Shown: piece after piece, positions 1-12,030 of the stretch | Layout: each line of letters opens with the position of its first letter | Numbering within the stretch: position 1 is the first letter of the stretch | Assembly (NCBI GenBank): GCA_018697195.1 | Contig: CM031858.1 | Span: 108,004,944-108,068,943, forward strand | Length of the DNA stretch: 64,000 nucleotides | Direction of reading: 5' to 3' | From: Certhia americana | Lineage: Eukaryota; Chordata; Aves; Passeriformes; Certhiidae | Program-made: the position numbers and the translations under genes | The notes under the pieces: generated by a model | Told to the model about the DNA's origin: nothing | The model's database searches: none | What the model saw: the letters and a program-made list of their open reading frames with translations, nothing else

Positions 1-871
1 ACAATATAATGAAAAGATGTATAATACATACATAGCTTCATATTCACAGGATTTATAGATCTAATGGAAATGTACACCATGAATGGGCTTATGCAACACA
101 TTCCAACAAAGAAAATTTTGCTTCAGATCATTCTTATCTTTGTAGATTACTACAGTAACTGTTGTCTTAATACGATGTATTTTATGGGGGTTATCTTCCC
201 TCTCAACACTAATACCTTCTAAAAGCTAAAACCTTGGGGCACAGATGTGAAGATGTTGATCCTTTTCCCATGCAGTGGTGCATCTTTCACTGAACTAACT
301 AAAAAAGGAAGGTCTGACTATGAATATTTACAAGTCCTTTTGTCCATAAGCTTCTGGAGAAAACCTGATAGCCTGTTTTTCTCAAAATCCTTTATAGAAC
401 AGTAATTTGATTTCTGACAGATTTTTTTGTTTACAGCATGGAAAAAGCCTAACACATCAAGCTAGTGATACAGGTGCTGCATTTTTACTAGACTAGGAGA
501 AAGATTTCAAACTCAGAAATGGCAATTGGAGCTATTCAATCCCTTAACTAAAAATAACACAAAAATACATTTATTGCAGAAGACTTTAAGAATAAATGCC
601 TTTTTTTTTTTTTTACTTATTTGCAGACTTAATATAGAATAACTAGTCTGAGACCATTCTCCATGGCTTATCTCTTTAAACTCATCTGTCACCTCTAAAA
701 CATGCATTCATGTTTTAGATAGATAGCCTTGCTATAAGTAGCTGTTTAAAGTGTATTTCATGAGTTTTATGGGAAAACTATTTTTGTTCTCCATAAAACT
801 CCTGTTTTTGTTTAAAACAGGTTTTGTACTGAATTAGTGTATATGAAGGAGACAAGGCTGGTGGGGACACT

Positions 872-939
872 AAAGCAGGGAGTTGGAGCTAGAAGATCTT
901 CAAGGCCCTCCTCCAACCCAAACCATTCCATGATTCTAG
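872..939 (+). mobile_element. CR1 LINE 3' tail fragment
   Basis: The stretch resembles the extreme 3' end of avian CR1. It has the 'GGAGTTGGAGCTAGAAGATC' motif, then 'CCAACCCAAACCATTC' and a terminal 'CATGATTCTAG', the degenerate CR1 octamer. Only the tail survives, as is usual for 5'-truncated CR1 insertions. Confidence 0.8.
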
Positions 940-1560
940 GACTCCTCTCCAGGCCAAAATAGTCTTATTCCTGTTAAAAGTAGATGCAACTTTATAACTG
1001 CACACAGAGAAAGGGAGATTTCTGAAGAGTTTCTGGTTTAAGTGTGGCCCCTTTTGTGTAAGCTTAGCATCAGACACCTATCTGATTTTCAGTGTCACCC
1101 TGCACACTTGACTGACACGAGCACATTTGTCTCACCCGTAGTGCAGCAGAACCAACACGCCAGTGAAAGGGATTCTTTTCAGCTACACGCCTCACCGGCA
1201 CTGTTATCCCAGTGCTCCCACTGTGGCCTGCCTGCTTCTTGGGGTGTGGGAGGGGATGGAAAACCACCCAGCCCAGGTCTCCGTGTTGCGGAGTGGAATT
1301 TGCAGAATGGTCTCTTCAAAAATTAGCTTTGACTTCCAAACCAAACCTATTTAGTGCAAAAGGCACAGGAGGGCACTTCCACACAGTGTCACGACGCAAT
1401 TTTTGCTGTGCAATGTCAGAAACTTGTAACTCACTCTTTAAAGGTCACCCTGCTCGCATGTGCATTGCCTCAAAGAGTTGTTCTCTGTATACCTGAGAAA
1501 TTGTAGATACTTCCAAGTATCTAATATCATGAAGAGGTATAAAATTCATATAAAGTCCGG

Positions 1561-1707
1561 TATGGAGGAGAGAAAGAAAGATAGGGGGGCAGGAAAGGGG
1601 GGAACGGGAGAGCGGAACAGGTAACGACGGGGAAAGAACGGGGAAACGGAAAAAAGGAAAGGCAAGGAATAGGACAGGTGATAAGGAAAGGCAGGAAAGG
1701 AAAGCGG
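1561..1707. repeat. Purine-rich, G-tract-rich low-complexity block
   Basis: The plus strand is almost entirely A and G, built on GGAAA/GGGAACG-like words. It has G runs at 1584-1589, 1597-1602, 1606-1608, 1629-1632 and 1640-1643, so a G-quadruplex is possible. CpG is locally enriched (several AACGG and AGCGG words) against a CpG-poor background. It runs straight into an assembly gap, which fits a longer satellite-like array that was not resolved. Confidence 0.8.
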
Positions 1708-1768
1708 NNNNNNNNNNNNNNNNNNNNNNNNNNNNNNNNNNNNNNNNNNNNNNNNNNNNNNNNNNNNN
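1708..1768. other. Assembly gap (61 N)
   Basis: This is a run of undetermined bases between the purine-rich block on the left and the TTCCCTGAAAC minisatellite on the right. The true length of the missing sequence is unknown. Confidence 0.99.
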
Positions 1769-1898
1769 GAAACTTCCCTTCCCTGAAACTTCCCTGAAAC
1801 TTCCCTGAAACTTCCCTTCCCTGAAACTTCCCTTCCCTGAAACTTCCCTGAAACTTCCCTGAAACTTCCCTGAAACTTCCCTGAAACTTCCCTTCCCT
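1769..1898. repeat. 11-bp minisatellite (TTCCCTGAAAC)n
   Basis: Nine copies of TTCCCTGAAAC lie in tandem. At intervals an extra TTCCC expands the 11-mer to a 16-mer. Copies are essentially identical in the visible part, which suggests a young or homogenised array. Each unit contains TTCCCTGAA, which fits the palindromic TTCN3GAA pattern bound by STAT proteins. Any regulatory role is only inference. The left boundary is hidden by the gap. Confidence 0.95.
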
Positions 1899-3406
1899 TT
1901 GTTATTTATTTATTATTTTTGTTTTTTACTCAAGTGATGATGCTGAAGCAGAACAAAAATCAAGTCTTGGAGGGGAAAATGATCACCTGAGTTACAGGCA
2001 AGTGTAATTTATTGGGAAAAATAGAGATTTTTTAAGCCACACAGAGAAAACAATGTGAATGTAAAACAATAGGGATCACAGTGTATCCAAACAATTGGAA
2101 AAATGTGTGAGAGATTTCTATCGTGATCCTGAGCAAGGTATTTTTAGACAGTAGTCTGCCCTGATTAAGTAATGAATAAATAAAAGACAAGTCTTTCCCC
2201 ACTGTTTCTTTGTGTGTAGAAGACACTGAAAGTCCTAGGCTATTTCAGAAGTTTGGGCACACCATTGATTCACTTGGGTTTTGTGATGAGGCCAAAAAGG
2301 GAAAAGGAAAAAGAAAAAAAAAAGCGTGTGAAACCTTATAACTGTCCAGTCTCAGTGGTTTTGTTACTGCGCCAAAATAAAGGGTCAAGGCATAATAGCG
2401 CTAGAAAAGCTCACTTGCTGTAGATTTTACATAACAAGTTCCCAGCTTCTCTCATTCAGCCTGTGCCTGTTTCTGCAACCAAGACAGCACAGAGAGCAGA
2501 ATTTAGCTCTAAATGTGTCAGTGGGTAGAGCTTGTTTTCCTTTGGTAAATTAAAGAAATGCTTTGGTGCTTGGGGGGCAAGAGGAGCACAGAAAGTAAAA
2601 CTGAGAATTCTAGAAAGAATCTCTGAAAATGTTCCAGAATTTTCCCTCTTTTTCTCCATGTCTTGCTTGGAAAGGTATGGGTTTGGCTAAGTGGCTTCTG
2701 CTGCTTCCAATTATAAGTATGTTTAGGGGTATATTTTTATATTAAAAGTCTGTTAAGCATGGATCCCTAGAAACTGGGTTTTCAGCTATAGAAGTATTCC
2801 TTAGGGACATCCTGCTTTTCAGATGTGGCCTTTGCAACTCCCAGAGATGTGCCTGGCAGCAGCAATTGCTCAGCCCACCTAAAAAATTTGCCTGCTAACT
2901 TGCAGGTTGAGTAGCCTAACATACATCAGCTTAAGTTGAAAATTTCAGTCTTAGCATCACTTTTAAAAAAAGCAAGGCAGAAAATAAATTGTGGGCTAGA
3001 TTCTGCTTGGTAAGAGTTCTTCCATGAGGGGAGTTTCTGTACTTGGGGGCAGCGCATTGTCTTGGACCCACTGTAGCCACTGGGCTGGAGACAGACAAAA
3101 AGATAAAGGGAGAAACAGGAGCCTTGTTGGCAGCAAGTCTGAGACAGAGAAAAATTTTATCTAACTTTGGTTCAGTGTTTGTGTTTTCTCTGCTATTCAG
3201 GAGGACTTGCAGGGATCAGGAGGATTTCAAGAAACATCATCCTCCCTTGGAGCTGAGCTTTTGCTCTGCTGCAGCCTGAGAGCACTTTGATCAGAGATAC
3301 AATAGCAAAGCAGCAATTTATTATTGTTCGTTGTCACCTCCAGCCACAATTAACATTTCCCCTTCTCATTAGAGGTTTTTACTCTGTCCCTTTTCTGTTT
3401 CACTTC

Positions 3407-3439
3407 TTTTTTTTTTTTTTTCTTTTTTTTTTTTTTTTT
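3407..3439. repeat. Poly-T tract with a single C interruption
   Basis: A T14 run, one C and a T17 run follow one another. There is no adjoining retrocopy that I can recognise. Confidence 0.9.
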
Positions 3440-6400
3440 CTGTTTTAAGAGAATAGCAGAAGTCAGAAAAGGTGACAGCTTGTGTCTAAGGCTTGGAGTG
3501 CACTATGGGAGTAACACCATAACTCCCTTGAAAGCAGACAGATGCTGTAAACCCCTGTCTACTTCCCCCCCTACCGAGTGTCCCACCAGGAAACTTCCTC
3601 CCAAAACCTGTAGTTGTACCCATGACCAGAAGCAGGGGCAGCTGTAAAACTGCAAACCCACAGACCTGGCAGCATCCTGCCCCAAGCAAGCTAAAGAAGC
3701 AGAAAGAAAGGCTGTGCAAGAGGCAAACTTGCAGTCCCTACAAGTGGTTTAGGTTTGCTTGGAATAACGTTGTGGTTCTGCAACATGCTAACAGAATGTT
3801 TATGTGCATGTATTTTCATGCACATTTAATGTCTTTAAAGTCAAATGCAGGACTTTAACTATGTAGCTCCCACTACCATTGTTGCAAAACCTTTGTCTGA
3901 GTGTTATAAGACTGACATACAAATACTGTGTGTGTGCACATGCATTTATAAAACATGTGCATGCATTTATACAAGCTTCTAGGAAGGCAACCATGTAGCT
4001 GAACGCAGCTGTGTGAACACACTGAGAAACACACATTTTTTCTGAGATGAATTGTAACTTACCATTCCTAGAACCTGAAAATCTGTCTCTGTGTGTGTCT
4101 GCCTTTGTCAAAATTGAGATAATTCAATATGCAAGTCCTATTCTGTAGACATCCAGTTTTTACATCCAAGTAACTAGCATTTAATATCCTACTGACATGT
4201 ATTTACAATCCACTGAGTATTGATTTACCTCTCTGAAATGCCCTGATAAGCATGCTTTGCTTTATACCGTATATTTCAGAATGTTGTTTCTTGATTGCAA
4301 ATTATACAGGCCACTCAAAATTTACAAATCTTGGGAAATGAACAATACTGTGAGCTTTTGTGGAAAATGTGGCTCTGCAAGAAATTTGAGAGAAAAATAG
4401 CTGAACCCTGAGATAGAAGGAATTTCCACATGACAAGGTCAGGACAGATACACGTGCACAGATGGTGGCCGACAGTACCATACTCTCAGGCGGGATTATT
4501 AGTGCAGCCTCAGTGCCATGATAACATAGATATGCTGGACTGGAGGTGGCTTACACTTGTCAGCTGAGAGCAACCCAGCAATTGGCATTTGTGCTGACAT
4601 AATTAGAGAGGGAGGGCAATTCTATCTAAGGAGACAGAGGAAATGAAGTGACAATTACACACACTAAAACATAACAAAACAATACACGTTACACATAACA
4701 AAAGTTATGGTCACAGCCTTGAGATTTCCCCTTTCCTTTTGTAAGGACTCCTTTCCCTCTCGCATGGTTGTTAATCACATTATTTTTTGAAGACAAAAGG
4801 AAGAAAGCAAGATAGGCTGTGTCAATGCCATCCCCAACGTTTTTTGTAGCCTCCACTGGGTCATAGAAACAGTGGCTATGTTAGTAGGAGATAAATCCTG
4901 AGATGTTCTAGCACGCCAGGTAAACAGTCATGTGGCGTGGCAGGACCTCAAAAAGGGCTGGGGGAACATGGCCCTGGGTACTGGGTCATGCAGCTCTGGT
5001 GTTTAGGACAGGCAGGAGTTTAAATACCTAGACGGGATCCGCTGCTTCTGCAGAACCCTCTAGCTGAGCATCACTTTATTTACAGCTACTGCACCAAAAT
5101 AAAACAGCTTCTCTTTAATCTGGGCTCAGAATAAATTTAGGCAGCAAGATTCTCACCCTGTCTGCTCTCTCAAAGGAACCAGAGGGACATTTTCCTCTGG
5201 TCAGACATCCTGGCACTGGTTTTATGCTGCGGCAGTGCCTGGATAGGCTTGACAGATGCACAGTGTTTTGAAACAGAGCTTGCATTCTTAAGGCTTCCAA
5301 CTGCCCAGAACAGAGCTGAATGATGTGTTTCTCAGCTGGAGCAAAGCTGGGAAGTCCCCAGCTTCCTCCAAGCTGATGGAAGTAAAGCATAAGGAAAGGC
5401 AATGAACATCCTATGAGTTAAATTCCATACTAATACCTAACTTCTAACCACAGCTCTTTAGACACACAGTTTAATGATTTTAGGAGAAGACACATGGTAT
5501 AATTTCCTTCCATTTACAAGCCCACTTTACCAGTGGGGACACCAACACAGAGATCATTTCATGTTTGTCCAACGAGTGCATGAAGTTACAGAACCGGTCC
5601 AGATCTCTTAAGTCCAAGTCTGTCACTCCAGCCACAAGCAGAGCTACATCTAACACTGAAGAGACACGTGGAACTCACTTCAATTAGCTACATTGCCAAA
5701 AGCACAACTGTTCTCCCATAAAACAGGTATTTCTATGATAACCAAACAATCTAAGACACTCTCATTAAGCTAAATAACATGACTGTTTCCTGAATCCACC
5801 CACTTGTACACATTTCTGAAGGGAAAGCAATCCCAGGTATCTGGGGATATAAACAGATGTCCTTAGCTAAATCAGATAGTTCCACCTCTCAGCAGTGGGT
5901 GTGCCTGCCCTGCCCTCTGAACTGTGCATCACTTGGTTGATACAGGACAGGTGCATCCATATTTTTAATTAAATATAATGATTTATGGTCCGATTTCAGA
6001 CTTTATGTTCCAAGACCAAATTAATTTAGTCTTAAGGGCATCACAGGAGTTATAAAGTTGATAAACTGGTATTAGCATTACAGTTAAAAAGACTTTCCTG
6101 AGGTATTGTTAGCCTTAAGGCACACACAACAAAGATGTTTATATGTAACCTACATATACAACACAAAGCTCTAGAAAAATATTTTCCTCTCAGACTTAGG
6201 CAAAGTGTCACATTGCAATTTTCAGTTAAATTTAAACTGCATTTAAAATTAAAGCAGTGATCTCCAATGACACATCACCAAGATAGCACAGCCTGAGGCA
6301 GGAGCAGCTCCAATAAATTTGGCCTTTTGGGGGAGTTCCACCAGAGGAAATTTCCAGGCGTATGTGCTGTGTTTGATTGCACTGTGGCTGCACACCTCTG

Positions 6401-9400
6401 ACTTTCAGCAACCAACAGTTCAGCATCAATTTTAGAAGAGATGGGCACAATGGCTATGCCTGAGCTTTGCAAGCCAGATCCTACCTGGAAAAAACAAGCT
6501 GCCTTACGTTGATATATATATCAGAATTTGGGAATGCACACCTATGATGTTTAATTTATTTATTTTTTGTTTGTTTATTTAAAAATTTTGTTATTAAATA
6601 ATTTGGTTTTATTAATAGTGATTCATTTTAGAAGAAAGGCAGATGTAGAACATTAGGTAGCAAAAATCAAGTTTTAATTTCAGGAGGGATGCATGACTCT
6701 CTGGTGTTCAGAAGAGACACATGAGCCAAGGGAGCACTCTCCTGCCACGTCAGCCCTCCCACAGACTCCCTGTAATGCCTTTACAGTACATTTGACTTGC
6801 TCTGACAACTGACCTGCATTAGAGAAGTGCTTAGAGATCTTCAAATGAAGGAATGTTCATAACTAAAAAGAATTTACTGTAATGAAGCCTCTTAAAAGAG
6901 GCTCTGCATGCCACAGCTGATCTCTAGTGTAGATGTAATCGCACTGAATGTTGTGGAGTGGATTTTCATTCCTCTTTTGCATACATTATATATAATTTTC
7001 TGAGCAAAACAAACATCTGCGCACAGTTGTGGAGATGAGATTTTATGCTACTTATGGTGGACGACCTTCAGTTTTTGTTTTTGCCCAAGATTTTTACAAA
7101 ATATAAACAAAGTTACAATGCAGCCTCCCACTTTGACCTTTTAAATTTTACTTTTAAAAATAGAGGTTATCTTCTATGCTGCAAATTATGCCTTTATCTC
7201 TTATAATCCCATAAGTCAGATATCACAGTCCCACTTCAATTATGCTAAACTCTTATGTTAATTTTAAATCATGTAACTTAATTCCTGACAAAGCAGGCTG
7301 GTGATTTTCAAAATGTGGTTAATGAGGCAAAGTACAATCTAGATTCTGCTACTGAGATCATCTGAATCCCTTAGGTCGCCAAACATGACTATGGAGAGGC
7401 TCTTCTTTACAAAAGTCTGGGTTAGATTTTCAAAAAATGAATTTTTAAGTGCAGTTAGGGGCTATGAAATTTGAAGTTGAGTGTACAAAGAAGTTAAATT
7501 ACTTTCACTAGAGCCATAGAACAACAGTGCAGCTAAAACAATTGCGCCTCTGTGCACATACATGCTTTAAAGGCCTTAACTAGTGTCCTCCCCTGTTAAA
7601 TCACAAATACAAACCATACCAGATTTTCAAGATTACAGTCTGGGGACCTGATGTCCATGTTCATGGATGTATGCAAATTAATGTCATTTTCCCTATCATT
7701 TGCAGAAACCAAACATTTGCTAATAATTTCTTTCAGCCCCCTCCTTGACTCAAACAATAGCTTTGTCTAAGACCCACTAGCAGACAAAATCTTACGAGGC
7801 TGTGCAGCTATTTCAATGCAATTAAAGCTGCCCCCCCAAATCTCTGTCATTTTCTGATCAGATAGGCAGAAAGTTTGCCACTAAAATGAACTCAGTGTGA
7901 AGCTTAAGTTCTTTAGAGACTTTGTCATTTACTAATATGAATTTATTTCTCTGAATAAAAGTATTCATACCAAACTCATCTATTAATTGGCCTCCATTCT
8001 TTATTAGCGTGTTGCACTTTTTTCCTCATGTGCTTTTTTAAAAAATACTAGTTCCACTAGTGTATTTTTTTGTCTGTAAATTATCAGTTAATTAATGCGT
8101 GTTACATTCACTGTAATGCATTCACAACAGACAAGACAAAGCAAATATATAGACACCCAAAGGTTGGGGGATATTTTTTTAAATTTAAATTTATTATAAT
8201 CAGTGGTCTTCCTATAAGGCTAGAGATGTTCACTCAGGATTTGAGGTAGGGTACTTACAAGAGCAGAGAATCTAGAGGTCAAACCAAGGTCAAATCCAAG
8301 GCAGTTTTCACATGAGTTAGAAGGCTGCACAGTACAAAATCAAAACTTCCAGTAGCTCTTCTTTAATGTCCTGATGCACAATGGCACTTGAGAGCAACAG
8401 CCATGGAAATGCATGGCCAAAATAAATAAAAAATAACTCCTGTGGGGTAAAGATGAATGGGAGCCCAGTAACAGCCATTAACCAGCGTGGCTGGTGTGGC
8501 AGCACAGTGGCTGTGTGCTGGTGTCCAGCACGACAAGGAATGCAAGGAACTATCACCTCTCCAGCCAGGGGCTCAGCACTCGGTCATGGAATGTCTGTGC
8601 TGCCCATGGTGCCTCAGGCAGAGTGTGCAGCTCTGGCACAGTGGGGTGGAGCCCACAGGAAAACCAGGAGGCATTTCTGACAGGGAAGGGGGGAGTCGAA
8701 CACCATCCTGTGTTAGAAGAGGGAGATTTTTGTTCACTTGAGGAGAAGCATGTGTGGGGAAGGTTCAGCTGTCAGACATATCCCTCCCAAACACTTCTGG
8801 GTGTTAACACCCATGGGTCCACCCATGCACAGCAACAGCTCACACGAACAGCAATGTGTATGTTTACCTGTCCAAGGCATCCTTGCAGCTTCTCACTGGT
8901 GCTGAGCAAGTGCATCTCCCCATACCTCATGCTGATGGATGGTGTTTTGCTTCTCCTCTTTGCTCCACGGCCCCAGGGAACAGGATGGTTTAAGCTATGG
9001 GTGCTGCTAGCCAAAGACAGCACAACCTCTGGCTTGGACTACCCAGCACACTTTTACGTTTTCCCCTTGGAGTGACTTGTCCTGCCACAAGGCGAGTTGT
9101 GCAGAACCTGTTTGATTACACACATGTAATGTACCATAGGCACCATGGAGACTGGAGGTGGCTTTTTTTCCTCTTCTGAGGAGAAAACTGAAAGAGAATC
9201 AAGCAGTGAGGGTACCTAGGAGATGGTCTGGCCTTTCAGTTGGGACCCACAATTACTCCTGAGGAAGAACTGAATCTCTAAATCATACTTTGCCTGAAAT
9301 GAAGGAAAAGAGACCAATAATAGCATTAGTTATGACCAGTGATTGGGAACAGAGGAAAAGGACATTTTACTTGCATCGCTTTCCCATCAGGCTGTTTTCT

Positions 9401-9559
9401 CACCCTACAACTTGCTATACTGAGACATTTGGGGCCCAAATGTCATGCCAAAAAAGATGCCCCAAACCATTTCAGGCAAGAAAGTCATAGGCAAAATCTT
9501 TATTGTGGAAGGGCATTGAGATTTTTCCCTGTCCATTTTAGGGATTTGCTCTAGTGAGG

Positions 9560-9633
9560 ACTTGGTAGTGCTAGGTTAATTGTTGGACTCGATGATCTTA
9601 GCCTTTTTCAATGGTTCCATGATGCTATGATTT
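9560..9633 (+). mobile_element. CR1 LINE 3' tail fragment
   Basis: The text 'TTGGACTCGATGATCTTAG' followed by a C/T-rich stretch and 'CCATGATGCTATGATT' matches the usual CR1 3' end (TTGGACTNGATGATCTTAGAGG, then ATTCTATGATTCTATG). Sequence just before it ('GTGCTAGGTTAATTG') also fits CR1. Only the 3' tail is retained. Confidence 0.8.
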
Positions 9634-10469
9634 TGTAGAAATACCTCCTCCTCCAGGGACACCTTGGCCCACCCATTGGGCAAGACAGGTTTCAGGAACA
9701 ACTGCATGTGTTGCTCAGGCAGCACTTGTGGGAGGAGAGGGAAGGGAAGGTAGAAGATACCTTTTCCTTTTCAAACCAGGACTGAGGGACTCTGGACATA
9801 TCTTCCTCTAGGACAAATCACCAGTACACATTACACCACAAAAAACTGCACCACACACCCCTCTCCTGGGTCTTGGTGACTACTGGCAAGGCAGGCAGGA
9901 CAGCAAAATACAAGTGAGATCAGGAAGCTCTAGGGGCAGAACCAGTTTATAGGTTTGGGAGGAAATGGGAACACACACCTTCTCTGTAACAGATTGCTGG
10001 GGGCTGGGCTGATAATCAGACCCCAGCAGACCAAGAATGGTCACAGCAGCTGCATTGAATTTGCTTCTCAGTACAGACCTTAGAATATCCCAGAGCTGCC
10101 ATGCTGAAACTTTGTCCATTTCACCAAAAACGAAGACTAACATGAATATTTGGACCACAGTATGCAAGTATCACATGTAATGATACATCCTCTGTGCATT
10201 AAAATCTTAATTTTGTTGAATGCATTAGCTCTCTGATAGGAGAGCATACTTGTCAAGTCCAGTGCATCAATCAAAATGAGGCAGTGGACTGGTCCTTCAC
10301 AGGCTAACCCAAATTTACTCTGCTCATCAACTGAGCTGCTGTGTTACTTTTAGTTTGATGCATTTGTATTCAAGAGTGCCCTTCAATAAAAAAATCAGGT
10401 CTAAAATTGGCTACAGCCTAACAGTAATCAAAAAACCAAGCCTTGCAACTGAGAACACTGTAAACATTT

Positions 10470-10912
10470 TAGAAAATTAGACAATGATTCTTTATTAATA
10501 AGAGACAGAAAGTAAAAATACATTCAAAAGTTTTTTCAAAACCCATTTCTAAAGCAAACACACCAAAAAAAGAATCATGCCACTCTGATTTCTTTTTCTT
10601 AAACTATTAAAAGAACATTAGGTAAGCTAATGCAACAGATGTCTGAGCTACTGCTTCCATAGTGTAATCCATAATGGTAAAAGCAGCTTTTTCAGGCATT
10701 TTAGTGCAATTTATGCTGTTTACAGGTCTCTTTTTCTTTGCATTCTCCATAATTTAATATCAATTGATATCACTCTAGCTTATAAAATCCCCACTAATTC
10801 AAGACAACTCTACTTAGCAGTAACTTTGTTTCCTTTCAGGGCTAATATCAAAGTAGTTGTTTTGAATCCCAAAATGATAAATATCTAATAGAAGCCTGAA
10901 GCTATTCTAGTG
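10470..10912 (-). other. CHST9: CHST9 3' untranslated region
   Basis: This is the stretch between the CHST9 stop codon and the first AATAAA downstream on the minus strand, about 420 nt away. It is AT-rich, with no coding potential and no repeat that I recognise. The 3' boundary is approximate and longer alternative 3' ends cannot be excluded. Confidence 0.6.
10491..10496 (-). terminator. CHST9: Polyadenylation signal AATAAA (candidate)
   Basis: The minus strand reads TTAATAAAGAATC here, a canonical AATAAA hexamer about 420 nt past the CHST9 stop. A U/GU-rich stretch follows within 30-50 nt (...TTTTCTAAAATGTTTACAG), as expected of a cleavage region. It is the only AATAAA on this strand between the stop and this point. 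Confidence 0.6.
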
Positions 10913-12010
10913 CTATACAAGTGGTGATGTATAATTGAACATTAAGTAATCCAGGTAATAGAAGTCATAGGTCTGCTGTCTCTCCTCCTTAGACAATTCC
11001 TTTAAATATTGCCTCACTACTTCTGTACTTGTTCTCTCATCAGAGGAATGTCTGTCTTTGAATTTAGGGAATTTCAGATTGGCTGGAGCACCTACCAGCT
11101 GCAGAAAGTAATTGGCATCTTCTTCCAGGGTTTCAAACTTTCCTATAAAATCATAGTTGATGAGGCAGGGATAGCAGAGCTTACTGACTTGCTCCCAGTG
11201 AATGTCCATTCCTACTGGTCGGTGGGAATCTAACAAATATTCAATAAACTCCTTGAACTTAACTCCTGATCCTGTTTTCAATGCTTCTTCATCTGCATTG
11301 TGTCTATACTTTTTAATTATTGCCTTCCCAAATACTGGGTGGTAATAGCTGTTTGGGTGTTCAAACTTATCCCTGAAGGCAGATACCAGTCTTTCCATAG
11401 GATCACGTACAAATATAAACTTGGTGTACATGTTCAAGCGTGTGTAAATCCCTTTTAGGTCATAACTGTCCAATTTTCTTAGATGCTTTCCATAGTGCAC
11501 ATCATCATGGGAGATGTTGTTTGCTGAAGCAGCGAGTCCACTGAGCACCATGAGGACCCTTTTCCAGTTGGAGCAGCCTGCTTTCGGCACTTCGCAGTAC
11601 AGAACCTTATGCTTGTCCTCCACGTAAATCCTTGACACCAGGTGCACCAGGTGGGTTTGCAGCTTCTTTCTGCTGTTGTATTTCCTACAGAAGTCCTGCA
11701 GAAAGGCCCTGCGCTTTTCTTGGGTGCTGTCTATGTCCTGCCACTCACCACCCTTGACAAAAGTCTTGTTTAATGGGTGCAGAGCAGGAGGTAAGTACAC
11801 CCCTCTGAACCAGCTGAGAGGGGACTCACTTGTCTTCTGCTGCTCAGGCAGTCGGCTCCCTGAGGAGGCAGCTGCCCCACCAAAAGGCTCAGCCCTGCCC
11901 TGCCAGTGCCTGCTGCTTGAGACAGCCATCTCATGGTTGCTGAGGCCCACAGGAGTGCTTCTCCTCCATGCTGCTTTCCTTGGCATCCCCAGAGGCTGGA
12001 GTGTGAAATC
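10913..12010 (-). CDS. CHST9: CHST9 terminal coding exon: carbohydrate (GalNAc-4-O) sulfotransferase 9, catalytic domain
   Basis: The product is a Golgi type II membrane enzyme that transfers sulfate from PAPS to C4 of terminal GalNAc on N- and O-glycans. This exon encodes 365 residues, from D-F-T-L to N-Y-T-S-P-L-V-stop. The sulfotransferase domain holds the 5'-phosphosulfate loop [13 protein letters not shown] and the 3'-phosphate motif [15 protein letters not shown], about 60 residues apart. Further conserved blocks are [26 protein letters not shown] and [12 protein letters not shown]. Potential N-glycosylation sites are NKT, NIS and NYT. From HPLNK onward it closely resembles human CHST9 rather than CHST8. 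The first ~75 residues (stem) are divergent, basic and Ser/Ala/Gly-rich. There is no start codon: the frame opens at a splice acceptor whose AG is at 12011-12012, and the N-terminus comes from upstream exons. The domain has no frameshift or internal stop, so the gene looks functional. Confidence 0.95.
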   Translation of the reverse strand, partial: DFTLQPLGMPRKAAWRRSTPVGLSNHEMAVSSSRHWQGRAEPFGGAAASSGSRLPEQQKTSESPLSWFRGVYLPPALHPLNKTFVKGGEWQDIDSTQEKRRAFLQDFCRKYNSRKKLQTHLVHLVSRIYVEDKHKVLYCEVPKAGCSNWKRVLMVLSGLAASANNISHDDVHYGKHLRKLDSYDLKGIYTRLNMYTKFIFVRDPMERLVSAFRDKFEHPNSYYHPVFGKAIIKKYRHNADEEALKTGSGVKFKEFIEYLLDSHRPVGMDIHWEQVSKLCYPCLINYDFIGKFETLEEDANYFLQLVGAPANLKFPKFKDRHSSDERTSTEVVRQYLKELSKEERQQTYDFYYLDYLMFNYTSPLV

Positions 12011-12030
12011 CTGCAAACACGGAAAGGATC
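12011..12030 (-). other. CHST9: Splice acceptor of the CHST9 terminal exon
   Basis: The minus strand reads GATCCTTTCCGTGTTTGCAG directly before the exon, a pyrimidine-rich tract ending in CAG. Joining here in phase 0 to the mini-exon at 27241-27278 gives ...TINQ-DFTLQ. This lines up with the human ITNQ-NPKF region of CHST9. Confidence 0.8.

Larger units (their letters stand above)
1..10469. other. Intergenic flank downstream of CHST9
   Basis: No exon or RNA gene is recognisable on either strand. The open frames here are short and have no domain resemblance. The stretch holds two short CR1 3' tails, a purine-rich block with a gap and minisatellite near 1.6-1.9 kb, and a poly-T run near 3.4 kb. 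The rest is ordinary AT-rich unique sequence. Because CHST9 is on the minus strand and ends near 10.47 kb, this is its 3' flank. In mammals AQP4 is the next gene on this side, so the same is expected here, but nothing of AQP4 is visible in the window. Confidence 0.6.

Noticed and set aside
2365..5103. A 17-mer around CCAAAATAAA shared (16/17) at 2365 and 5087, suggesting an LTR pair
   Set aside because: Similarity does not extend beyond the 17 bases, and there are no TG...CA ends, primer-binding site or retroviral coding sequence between.
8494..9075. A 193-codon plus-strand open frame, the longest besides CHST9
   Set aside because: It opens only with GTG, has no recognisable domain, and reads as random composition in a locally GC-richer stretch. 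No splice or promoter context supports it.
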